A DNA stretch of 64,000 nucleotides from positions 14,429,105-14,493,104 of the forward strand of contig NC_062232.1 in assembly GCF_902686445.1 (NCBI RefSeq), given 5' to 3'. The notes beneath the pieces were generated by a model. The model did not search any database. It was not told the origin of the DNA and saw nothing but the letters and a program-made list of their open reading frames with translations. The DNA is from Sciurus carolinensis (Eukaryota; Chordata; Mammalia; Rodentia; Sciuridae). The position numbers and the translations under genes were made by a program. Numbering within the stretch: the first letter of the stretch is position 1; each line of letters begins with the position of its first letter. Below are positions 55,182 through 64,000 of this stretch, piece after piece.

Positions 55182-55716
55182 TGATACCGCTGTTTACCGG
55201 TGACGAGTCCTGCTTCCTCAGGTGTTGAAGTATAACGCCGGAGAAGCACGCCGAGGCAAATGTAGAGTGGAAAATGCAGCTTTATTAAAGAAAAGGAAAA
55301 GCAGACTTCTCCCGGGTGGAAGAAGGGGACCCAAAGGCGGAATCCGTGGGATGAGCAAATCTCGTTCTTTTATGGGTTTCATTCTCCCATTCTTTCCCCT
55401 TATCTCTTCCCTTCCTGCCTGCGGGATTAGGCCTGGTTTTGAAATGTAAAAAGCGAAAAGCGGATGGGGCAGAGGGAGGGTCAAGGTGTCTCAGACAGGC
55501 AAGGGCCCAGGGGGCATTGATTAGCACCTTCTTGCCTGCAGTCTCTGGCAAGGGCAGGTGAATTTGGTTATCAATGGGTTCTGCAGGTCCTTGACATTCC
55601 ATTCTCCCATTGCAGTCTCCAACTTCCAGAGGTAGATGACTTGATGGCCTCTATTTTCTTGATCTGACCCGATTTCCTGTTTCTACACTAACTGCCTGTC
55701 CCCAATTCTGGCTTCA
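55182..55716 (-). repeat. Provirus 5' LTR
   Basis: 535 bases, TG...CA. U3 covers the right part. The TATA-like CATAAAAG (minus) is at 55367-55374, and AATAAA (minus) at 55281-55286, about 85 bases downstream, which suits the R region of a gammaretrovirus LTR. It drives transcription toward lower coordinates. It is nearly identical to the 3' LTR. Confidence 0.97.
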
Positions 55717-55720
55717 TAGG

Positions 55721-55865
55721 TAATTTAGGGATGGCTTCTAAATACCTCCTGAGTTTCAGTTTCATCTGTAAACTAGGGATGGCATGCAAAGATTAAATGT
55801 GCTTTAAGTACCTAGTATATATTCCTGGCATATAGTAGAGACTTAGTACATGGTAGTGTTTGGTA
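55721..55865 (+). repeat. MIR SINE, right half
   Basis: 'ctgagtttcagtttcatctgtaaactagggatgg...gattaaatgtgctttaagtacctagtatatattcctggcatatagtagag' is MIR in sense and continues the half at 46990-47070 that was split by the provirus. Confidence 0.78.
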
Positions 55866-55924
55866 ATGCAATTCAGGAAGATAATTCTACAGCAGCATGA
55901 GAGAATAGTTAGTAGGGAAAAGTG

Positions 55925-56165
55925 AAGCTAAAATAGCATACTTACTGATAGCTAACTTTGTGTTAAACACTGTTTTGAGTACATGAAGTCCCACAACAAC
56001 CCTCCAAGGGATGTTCTATTATTCCCATGATATAGGGGAGGAATTCAAGTACAGGATGGTTAAGTAACTTTTTCAAGATTATACAGCTGATGAGCTGTAG
56101 ATGAAGAATTTGAGCACAGCAGTCTGGCTCTAGAACCCTCAGCCTTAATCACCATGTATTGTAGC
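55925..56165 (-). repeat. MIR SINE, antisense
   Basis: 'aacaaccctccaagggatgttctattattcccatgatataggggaggaattcaagtacaggatggttaagtaac' and 'tttgagcacagcagtctggctctagaacc' are MIR in reverse complement. 56166-57785 has no recognised element or gene. Confidence 0.8.
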
Positions 56166-57802
56166 CTCTAATCAGGGAGGCCTTTTAGAAAGGTAGATGG
56201 GGAGATCCTGTGAGCCAATAGGCACACCTGGACTAATGTAGCACCCAAGGGCATGCAGAGGAGGAAACTACTAAAAAGCAGAGATGCAGAGAGACAGCCC
56301 AGCAAGCAGACTTGGTAACCAACTGGAAATCAGTGGGTATTAGAACAAGAGGAAGAGCTTACTGTACTACATATGATTTTTGTGAATCATGAAAGATAAA
56401 TTCTTAATTGGTTTTATAGTCTAAGAAATTATACCACTACCCAAGAAGTTATCATGAGGTATTTAAGAAATTTGAAACATCTTTACAGTGGATGGAGAGT
56501 CAACAAGATCTTGGACTGCTGTTATTGAATGATTAGAGAAGATAAATGAATTTCACTTGAACTTTTTTCCAACCCAGAGATTCCACTTCTTTTATATGAT
56601 GCCAAAGTCATCTACATTAGATGGGTCTCTGTGTCCAAGTGTTAAGTAAATGAAAATGATCAATCCGTACATCCAATTCTGATACTGATTGTCTGCCCAT
56701 AAGTCAATTACAACTCTCTATACCTCCCAACGAACAACTCCCTTATATACCTCCCTGCCCCACCAACTCTTCTTTCCTTTGGTGAGCTCACTAAACTCTC
56801 CTTATATGATAGATTTCAATTGCTTTACCTTCCAATTGCTATTACATGTATGTGTTAAACAATGAAAAACATGTTTCTATAATTTTCTATCTGCAAAAAA
56901 TTGTTTCAGTGTCAGGGGTTGGGATGGAACATAGCATGATTTTTTCCACTGAAATTAAGGGAAATTTTTTATTTAATGACTTTCACTTGGCAGCAGGGTT
57001 TTTAAGGACAAATGGAAGTCTGGTATATTTTGGCCAGGTAGTGGGAATTTGATATGTATTTGGTGAATGAAGGGATACCTGCACTGCTGAAAATCACAGG
57101 AGCAAGTAGTGTCAAGAGGGAAGAAGTGATACTTTGTAAGAAGAGAATGCATAAATTACATATCCTTTTCTTTACACTCTCACTTCAGTCTCTTAGCTAC
57201 CTGGACGTTGTTTTCTCATTTGATTGTGAGATCTTGAGATAATTATCATTGAATTTTCCTTTTCCATCGAACTTCCCTTTCACAATATTAGAATGATTAA
57301 TGTCCCTGCAGATCCTACTAGGCTACCTTCCCTCATGAACCAGGCCAGTGCTTAAGACTAGACATAATCCAGATTGGATTATACTCAGTTTTTGCCTGTC
57401 TTAAAATATAGATGTTGCTTTAGAAGGGTAGAAAGTGAATCCATTGGAAGTCATTATTGCGTTGCACTAATTAGTGCCCTGAGGGGTAGGCTGCTACTGT
57501 CACACTTGCCAGAGTTGCAGCTCAGCCTGGAGCAATGCATGTGGTTGAAAAGAGGCCCTTGAGAAGACTGGAGAGTCCATAAGTAGATAATGGATTCCTA
57601 AACCTGGGGGGTGGATCAATGGGGGGTCCACCAAAACAGATCAACATGCTAAAGACAAACAACTGATTTCATTAGTTTCACTCAAATTGGCCCTTATTAT
57701 AGCATTGAATGTGGTTTACATTGTGTTATCAGTTGGCCAAAGATTGAGCACAAAGTTATAGAGAATTTGTTATCACAGCACCATTTGTGGTGACATAATT
57801 TT

Positions 57803-58130
57803 GTTTGTTTAATCCTATTTGTTATACATGACAGCAGAATGCATTTTGATTCATTGTACACGAATGGAATACAACTTTTCATTACTCTGGTTGTACATGA
57901 CGTAGAGTCACACCATTCGTGCAATTATGCATGTACATAGGGTGATGGTGTCCATATCATTCCACTGTCTTTCTCACCTCCTGCCCCCTCCTCTCCCCTC
58001 CCCTCATTCCCCCCTGCCCAATCCAAACTTCCTCCATTCCTCCCTTACATCCCCCCACCTCCACCCCCGTTATACATCAGCATTCGCTTGTCAGAGAAAA
58101 CATTTGGCCTTCGGTTTTGGGGATTGGCTT
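57803..58130 (-). mobile_element. Short L1 3' end with TSD
   Basis: Only an L1 3' UTR and the last ORF2 bases, reverse complement ('cattttgattcattgtacacgaatggaatacaacttttcattactctggttgtacatg' and the C-rich 57965-58070). Flanks TGTGGTGACATAATTTT (57786-57802) and TGTGGTGATGTAATTTG (58131-58147) form a TSD with a few mismatches. 58148-58614 is unassigned. Confidence 0.8.
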
Positions 58131-58649
58131 TGTGGTGATGTAATTTGAATTCTTTCACTGCCTTTGTACTTAGAAGTATAGTGTTGGATATTTTCTGTGG
58201 CAGACACCATTGGCTGCTTGCCCAAGAGCCTAGGCATCCACTATCACCCTAACAAATAGAACCCTGATTTTTGCTCAGATATCAGATAATTATGTGTTCA
58301 AGAAAGTTTGGGACACTGCCCTGCTGCCCCACAGGATGGATATTGAGAAGTCAAAGGCAATCAGAGCAATTCTTCTTGCTGGTGATCGGTTGGGGAAAGA
58401 ACTTGTGACACACTGTTCCAGTCAATGAGACATGAGAGGAAATCTTTTGGAAAAGGGTTTTATTTACTCAAAGAGACAGATTAAGAAACTGGCCTTTCCA
58501 TCTTTGTCTATGACTAGATGGAAATGTGATAGTAGGAACTACTACCTCCATGTTGCAGCCATGAGGGAACAAACACGCAGACCAATGCCAACATGCCAAG
58601 GATTGAAGAGGAGGCAGAAACTAGATTCTTTTTTTTTTGTTTGTTTTTT

Positions 58650-59762
58650 TGTTTAACTTTAATTTCCCTTTTTATTTTTATTTATTTTTTTAAATTTATT
58701 TTTATTGTAAACAAAATGGGATACATGTTGTTTCTCTGTTTGTACATGGAGTAAAGGCATACCATTTGTGTAATCATACATTTAGATAGAGTAATGTTGT
58801 TTGATTCATTCTGTTATTTATTCCCTCCCCCCACCCCTTCCACCCCTCTTTTCCCTCTATACAATCCCTCCTTCCTCCATTTTTGCCCCCCTCCCACCCC
58901 CCCATTATATGTCATCATCTACTTATCAGTGAGATCATTCTTCCTTTGGTTTTTTGAGATTGGCTTATCTCACTTAGCATGATATTCTCCAATTTCATCC
59001 ATTTGCCTGCAAATGCCATAATTTTATTCTGCTTTATGGCTGAGTAATATTCCATTGTATTTTTATACCACAGTTTCTTTATCCATTCATAAATTGAAGG
59101 ACATCTAGGCTGGTTCCACAATCTGGCTATTGTGAGTTGAGCAGCAATGAACATTGATGTGCCTGTATCTCTGTAGTATGCTGATTTTAAGTCCTTTGGG
59201 TATAGGCCAAGGAGTGGGATAGCTGGGTCAAATGGTGGTTCCATTCCAAGTTTTCTAAGGAACCTCCACACTGCTTTCCAGAGTGGCTGCACTAATTTGC
59301 AATCCCACCAGCAATGTATGAGTGTACCTTTGTCCCCACATCCTGACCAACAACTATTGTTGCTTGTATTCTTGATTATCACCATTCTAATTGTGGTGAG
59401 ATGAAATCTTAGGGTAGTTTTGATTTGCATTTCTCTTATTACTAGAGTAGTTGAACATTTTTCATATATCTGTTGCTTGTAGATCTTCTTCTGTGAAGTG
59501 TCTGTTCATTTCCTTAGCCCATTTGTTGATTGGATTATTTGTATTCTTGGTGTAGAGTTTTTTTTTGAGTTCTTTATATATTCTGGAAATCAGTGCTCTA
59601 TCTGAAGTATGAGGGGCAAAGGTTTTATCCCACTCTGTAGGCTCTCTCTTCACATTGCTGATAGTTTCCTTCACTGAGAGAAAGCTTTTTAGTTTGAATC
59701 TATCCCAGTTATTGATTCTTGCTTTTATTTCTTGTGCTATGAGAGTCCTGTTAAGGAAGTCT
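58650..59762 (-). pseudogene. L1 ORF2 C-terminal end and 3' UTR
   Basis: Minus-strand frames 59770-59462 and 59430-58915 carry '[20 protein letters not shown]', '[16 protein letters not shown]', '[20 protein letters not shown]' and '[19 protein letters not shown]'. One frame change lies between them near 59450. The 3' UTR (58910-58690) is C-rich on the plus strand. Confidence 0.9.
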
Positions 59763-60304
59763 ATGGCCATACTACCAAAAGTTCTATACAGATTTAATGC
59801 AATTCCAATTAAAATCCCAATTGATGTACCTCACAGAAATAGAGCAAGCAATCATGAAATTCATCTGGAAGAATAAGAAACCCAGAATAGCTAAAACAAT
59901 CCTTAGCAGGAAGAGCGAAGCAGGGGATATCACAATACCAGAACTTCAACTCTACTACAAAGCAATAGTAACAAAAACAGCATGGTATTGGCACCAAAAT
60001 AGACAGGTAGATCAATGGTACAGAATAGAGGACATGGACACAAACCCAAATAAATACAATTTTCTCATACTAGACAAAGGGGTCAAAAATATGCAATGGA
60101 GAAAAGATAGCCTCTTCAACAAATGGTGCTGGGAAAACTGGAAATCCATATGCAACAGAATGAAACTAAACCCCTATCTCTCACCCTGCACAAAACTCAA
60201 CTCAAAATGGATCAAGGACCTCAGAATCAGACCAGAGACCCTTCATCTTATAGAAGAAAATGTAGGTCCAAATCTTCAACATGTCGGCTTAGGATCAGAC
60301 TTCC
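59763..60304 (+). pseudogene. L1 ORF2 segment, inverted part
   Basis: Plus-strand frames beginning '[20 protein letters not shown]' and then '[20 protein letters not shown]' to 'LQHVGLGSDF' at about 60303. In an unrearranged L1 the next residues are those with which the minus-strand part at 59770 begins, so both parts come from one RNA. Confidence 0.9.
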
Positions 60305-60740
60305 CTTTCTTATTAATGAGAAGGTTCTGTGGTTTCAAGTCTCAATGCGACACCATTCTTCTGTGGCAATAAATTAATCCATGTAGAATTTGGTATAGAA
60401 ACATCAGATACTCAAGGACCAGAGTCAAAGATTTGTCTGTGTAAACGATGTCTTGTAAGGTTACTATGTTTGCATGTTTTAAATCCTTTAAGAGTGAAAC
60501 TTCTCTTTTAGCTGTACTGGGTGTGCCTTCTTTGTGTTCCAAACAGAATTTCCACCAAATTCTCTGTCAGTTTACTTTTTTCTTTATAAACTCTTGCATA
60601 TGTACCCTCCATTGAGATCCATCTATGTTTATGATTTCTGAGACAAACACCTGTCGGTGACTGGACTTCATCAGATGACTTCCAGAAGATTGGTCACTCT
60701 CAACATCTGATCCCATTTTTAGATATTTGTGATCAATATC
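60304..60740 (-). pseudogene. CDK17: PCTAIRE kinase processed fragment (CDK17-like)
   Basis: Minus-strand sequence encodes pieces of a PCTAIRE-type cyclin-dependent kinase. It has 'LKMGSDVESDQSSGS', then in another frame 'SDEVQSPTGVCLRN', then 'SKLTENLVE', then '[20 protein letters not shown]', '[12 protein letters not shown]', '[17 protein letters not shown]' and 'DLKPQNLLI'. The order is that of the protein from its N-terminal region to the catalytic loop, without introns, so it came from mRNA. Two internal stretches are missing (about 55-60 codons before the glycine loop and about 21 codons after EYL), and there are frameshifts and a stop in the HRD region. CDK17 fits better than CDK16 ('DIVYTDKS', 'FLYQIL', 'CHRR'). 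CDK18 is not excluded. No function is expected. Confidence 0.85.
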
Positions 60741-60838
60741 TCCTTGGGGATGGCCAGATCTGCAGTCAAAGAGATCACAGTGCCAGCCTCCGACTCCATG
60801 TCCCCGTTGAACAGAGCCTGGTCCTGCTCTGCACCGCT
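60740..60838 (-). pseudogene. BRAF: BRAF exon 1-like fragment
   Basis: Minus-strand translation gives 'GAEQDQALFNGDMESEAG' and then 'TADLAIPKE'. From memory, the N-terminus of BRAF contains the same QALFNGDME core, an EAG block and an AIPEE end. The match at DNA level is also strong and starts near the TSD with AGCGGTG. It ends with AAGGAG, which corresponds to the last codons of BRAF exon 1. What follows is CDK17-like sequence instead of BRAF exon 2. Confidence 0.75.
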
Positions 60839-60969
60839 CAGAAACTAGGTTCTTGACAATCTCATTAAACTGTTGAATGAACAATCCCTAGAACTTCCTT
60901 CCTCCGAAATTATTACATGAGATGATAAGTGATCTTCCTGTTTAAGCCTCTGCCATTCAAGGCACAGTA

Positions 60970-61120
60970 TGCTTTCTGTAGCATCTGCGTGCCTGGGAAC
61001 TTTTTAGAAATTCAGGATTTCAGCCTGTCCCCGACCTACTGAATCAGAATCTGCATTTTGGCAAGAGCTCCAGGTTGTTCCTACCCACATTAAAGTCTGG
61101 ATAATTCTGGTTTAAGCTGT
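60970..61120 (+). mobile_element. MER5A-like MITE
   Basis: 'gtagcatctgcgtgcctgggaactttttagaaattcaggatttcagcctgtccccgacctactgaatcagaatctgcattttggcaagagctccagg' is a clear MER5A core. 61121-61957 has no recognised element. Confidence 0.75.
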
Positions 61121-61957
61121 TTCTACTTAGGTTTTCTGGTTTTGGCAACTAGAAAGCAAACTGATACACTGTCTTACAAACTGATGGCAAAGATCTTGTT
61201 TTCATATTACCACCAAGAAAAGGATGCAAGGAGAAGACAATAGTGTTTCTACTTATGCAATTCTTTGGGACCTATGAGAATAGTTCCCTGGCTCTTTGTA
61301 CTGCTTTATTTCCAAATCAAGAGGAAATAACCTATAATCACATAGTGAGTGTACTTTTTTTGGCTTTAGTAGTGAAAACAGTTATTAACAGTTCTTAAGC
61401 TCACTAAAACTGCAAGCTGTACATATTTCTCTTGAGTAGACATTTTCAGGTAAGCAAGAAATAGAAAATGAGGTACCAATAAAGGTGGGGAGCTCTAAAC
61501 TCTTTACTTGGTTTAAATCAGGAAGATATCTCAGATTTCCTCATAAATCTAGTTACTCAAGAGTAATTGTGGTACCCATCCAGATTGCAAACATGTTAAT
61601 GACACAAAATGAAAATAATACTGTGTTGTCATGAAGAACAGGATTCTCTTACAGCATTGTTATTCCTGAAAAGACAACTCGAGTTTCTTGAGGTTGCCCA
61701 AATGAGGTGATTTCGTAAGTCATTCTGTGTTTACACTGAGTTTAAGCAACCATTCTAAGAGGTCACTAAGTATGATTACTTAATGATCTATCAGTAGATT
61801 CTTAACCAAACCAAGTTCAACAAACAAAAAAATTCTGGTGCTTTTTTTTTTTCCTTAAAGAAAGCTTCACTGTTTTGTTTTGATTCTCTTTTGACAAAAC
61901 TATTGAGAAATCTTTTATATTGTTTTTATCATACGTACCAATCATTAAGATTATTTC

Positions 61958-62192
61958 AAGCCAGGTGCAGTGGCACACACCTATAATCCTAGCTATTGAG
62001 AGATCGAGGAAGGAGGATTGCAAGTTTGAGACCAGACTTGGCAACTTAGCAAGACCCTGTCTCAAAATAAAAAATTGAAAGGGCTGGGCATGTGGCTCAG
62101 TGGTAAAGCACCTGCCTAGCATATGTGAGGCCCTGGGTACAATCCCTAGCATGCATGCACACACACATATACACACACACATACACACAAAG
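61958..62192 (+). mobile_element. B1-ID dimeric SINE
   Basis: B1 half 'aagccaggtgcagtggcacacacctataatcctagctattgag...aagaccctgtctc' and ID half 'gggctgggcatgtggctcagtggtaaagcacctgcctagcatatgtgaggccctgggtacaatccctagc', with a (CA)n run in place of the tail. The minus frame 61817-62227 reads through the SINE and is not a gene. Confidence 0.88.
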
Positions 62193-62299
62193 TATTTCGT
62201 TGCCAGTCTGCATTTCTGAAATCTCAATCATATTTGCGATAAACAGGTGAGGAAAAATTATGCTAAGGGATTAAAGGTTAAGCCAATGTAGTTAAAATT

Positions 62300-63830
62300 T
62301 TTTTTATTTGTCCTTTTAGATATACATGACAGTAGAGTATATTTTGACATATTATGCATATATGGATATAGCTTATTCTAATTAGGGTCCCATTCTTCTG
62401 GTTGTACCTGATATGGAGTTATACTAGTCATGTATTCATATATGAACCTAGAAATTTATGTCACATTCATTCTACTGTCTTTCCTATTCCCTTCCCTCCT
62501 TCATTCCCCTTTGTCTAATCCAATAAATTTCTATTCTTCCCTGTCCCCCTACCATTATTGTGTGTTAGCATCTGCATGTCAGAGAGAACATTCAGCCTTT
62601 GTTTTTTTTTTTGGAATTGGCTTATTTCACTTAGCATGATAGTCTCCAGTTCTATCCACTTACCAGCAAATGTCATAATTCTGTTCTTCTTTACCACTGA
62701 GTAATATTTCATTGTGTATATATACCATATTTTCTTTATCCATTCATCTGTTGAAGGGCACCTATATTGGTTCAATAGCTTAGCTACTGTGAATTGAGCT
62801 GCTATAAACATGATGTGGTCATGTCACTGAAGTATGCTGATTTTAAGTCCTTTGGGTATATACCAAGGAGTGGGATAACTGGGTCAAATGGTGGTTCCAT
62901 TCCAAGTTTTCTGAGGAATCTCCATACTGCTTTCCAAGTTGGTTGCACCAACTTGCAGTCCACCAGCAATGTATGAGTGAACCTTTTTCCTCACATCCTT
63001 GTCAACACTTATTATTGCTTGTATTCTTGATAATTGCCATTCTGACTGGAGTGAGATAAAATCTTAGAGTAGTTTTGATTTGCATTTTTCTAATTTTAGA
63101 GATGATGAATGTTTTTTCATATGTTTGTGGATCAAATGTATTTCTTGTTCTGTGAATACAAAAATGTATTTCTTGTTTCTTTTCTTGTTCAGTTCCTTAG
63201 TCCATTTATTGATTGGGTTATTTGGTTTTTTGGTGTTAAGTTTTTTGAGTTCTTTATGTATCCTGGAGATTAATGCTTTATCTGAGGTGTGGGTAGCAAA
63301 GATTTTTCTCTCGTTCTGTAGGCTCTCTCTTCACATTCTTGAATGTTTCCTTTGCTGTGAAGAAACTTTTTAGTTTGATACCACCCCACTTAGTGATTAT
63401 TACTTCTTACACTTTAGGGGTCTTGTTGAGGAAGTCAGTTCCTAAGCTGACATGATGGAGAATTGGGTCTACTCTTAGGCCCAGGGTCTCTGGTCTAATG
63501 CCTAGGTCCTTGATCCACTTTGAGTTGAGTTTTGTGTAGAGTGATAGAGGTTTAATTTCATTTTGCTACATATGGTTATTCAATTTTCCCAGCACCTTTT
63601 GTTGAATAGGTTATCTTTTCTTCAGTGTATGTTTATAGCACTTTTGTCTAGTATGAGATAACTACATTTATATGGGTTTGTCTCTGTATCTTCTATTATA
63701 TTCTATTAGTCTACATGTCTATTTTGGTATCAATACCATGCTGTTTTTGTTACTATTGTTCTGTAGTATAGTTTAAGGCCTGGTATTGTGATGCTTCCTG
63801 CTTCACTTTTCTTGCTAAGGATTGCTTTAA
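62300..63830 (-). mobile_element. L1 3' half, antisense
   Basis: Contiguous reverse-complement L1 from the 3' UTR (from 62300; C-rich at 62470-62560) through ORF2 blocks ('cattgtgtatatataccatattttctttatccattcatctgttgaagggcacc', 'ccactttgagttgagttttgtgtagagtgatagagg', 'ggtatcaataccatgctgtttttgttac'). Frames are broken (for example minus 62811-62515 only). It is older than the copy at 8739. The 5' limit is near 63830. 63831-64000 is AT-rich and unassigned. Confidence 0.88.
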
Positions 63831-64000
63831 ACCAATGTGTTATTTAGGGATAATTCTATTTAAAATTTTAACAAAATAAATAAATTCACACTAATTTTTT
63901 TTTTTAATTTAAGGTATTTAGTTCACAACTTTCATTGGCATTTTACCTTATGGAATCACTATATTTATAGGATCATGGGAAGAAAAAATGGAGATATACT

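Larger units (their letters stand above)
47075..55716 (-). mobile_element. Near-intact ERV1 (gammaretrovirus-type) provirus
   Basis: An 8,642-base provirus, complete from LTR to LTR, with a perfect 4-base TSD TAGG (47071-47074 and 55717-55720). Order on the minus strand: 5' LTR 55716-55182, tRNA-Gln PBS, splice donor, leader of about 1.1 kb, gag, pro-pol in the gag frame after one UGA, env overlapping the end of pol, polypurine tract, 3' LTR 47610-47075. A simple gag-pro-pol-env plan without accessory genes, the 4-base TSD, gag-pol stop suppression, the D,D(35)E integrase and the CX6CC Env place it in class I (gamma-like). Two NC zinc knuckles and an N-terminal CWIC in Env set it apart from the murine leukaemia virus type. 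There are only two visible coding breaks, in RNase H and in env. LTR identity shows that insertion was recent. Confidence 0.97.
58631..60838 (-). mobile_element. Chimeric retrotransposition: BRAF/CDK17 RNA plus 5'-inverted L1
   Basis: One 16-base TSD pair, CAGAAACTAGATTCTT (58615-58630) and CAGAAACTAGGTTCTT (60839-60854), encloses four segments. On the minus strand from 5' to 3' they are: a BRAF exon 1-like piece (60838-60740), a CDK17-like spliced mRNA piece (60740-60304), an L1 ORF2 segment in reverse orientation (60304-59763) and an L1 3' end in sense (59762 to about 58650) with poly(A) at the TSD. The two L1 parts meet at the same place in ORF2 ('GACTTCC' is at both breakpoints, near 59755 and 60298), which is the signature of twin priming without loss. 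The TSD on the outside shows that the kinase sequences entered with the L1. Confidence 0.82.

Noticed and set aside
60304..60884. A functional kinase gene on the minus strand
   Set aside because: The sequence is intronless, has frameshifts, a stop in the catalytic-loop region and two internal deletions, and lies within an L1-type insertion.
3838..62192. True tRNA genes at the ID and tRNA-like segments
   Set aside because: They are SINE copies with A tails and TSDs and do not fold into intact tRNAs by eye.
1..64000. CRISPR arrays, bacterial operons, riboswitches
   Set aside because: The sequence is clearly mammalian; no regular short repeats with spacers and no bacterial gene organisation are present.

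Overview
This window is nuclear DNA from a rodent of the squirrel clade (Sciuridae or close kin). The evidence is the abundance of ID-type tRNA-derived SINEs and B1-ID dimers with the sciurid internal sequence, young L1 copies with the sciurid-type 3' end, and old shared mammalian repeats (MIR, L2, MER5-group, MaLR). No intact host gene could be supported. The window looks intergenic or deep intronic and is built almost entirely of retroelements of different ages.

Layout. 1-4.2 kb: a degenerate GC-rich tandem repeat, then unique DNA with MIR, MER5 and old L1 remnants. 4.2-4.9 kb: a solo LTR resembling IAP/ERV2. 5-8.5 kb: SINEs and an old antisense L1. 8.6-10.8 kb: an old L1 split by a young L1 that has a clean target-site duplication (TSD). 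10.8-27 kb: old L1/L2/MIR remnants, two MaLR-like LTRs and long unique stretches. 27.3-29.9 kb: a rearranged (5'-inverted) L1 inside an older L1. 30-44.8 kb: old L1 and many SINEs. 45.5-46.0 kb: a solo ERV1 LTR. 47.1-55.7 kb: an almost intact gammaretrovirus-type provirus on the minus strand. 57.8-63.8 kb: three antisense L1 segments, one of which is part of a chimeric insertion.

The provirus (47075-55716, minus) has two LTRs that differ by one substitution and one 1-nt indel, a 4-bp TSD (TAGG), a primer-binding site that matches the 3' end of tRNA-Gln at all 18 positions, a perfect-consensus splice donor next to the PBS, an open gag, and a pro-pol frame in phase with gag behind a single UGA stop. 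Env starts a few nucleotides after a candidate splice acceptor. Only two breaks are visible: a frameshift in the RNase H part of pol and a frameshift in env that cuts off the membrane anchor. A related but more diverged solo LTR lies about 1.07 kb away in the opposite orientation with its own 4-bp TSD (CTTC).

The most unusual structure is at 58631-60838. Within one pair of 16-bp TSDs lie, in the minus-strand sense, a fragment matching BRAF exon 1, a spliced fragment of a PCTAIRE kinase mRNA (best match CDK17), an inverted L1 segment, and an L1 3' end with poly(A). This reads as a single chimeric retrotransposition in which L1 twin priming was combined with cDNA of a BRAF/CDK17 chimeric RNA or with template switching between two host mRNAs.

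Repeat family names are recalled from general knowledge and not from a database search, so boundaries of old repeats are approximate.
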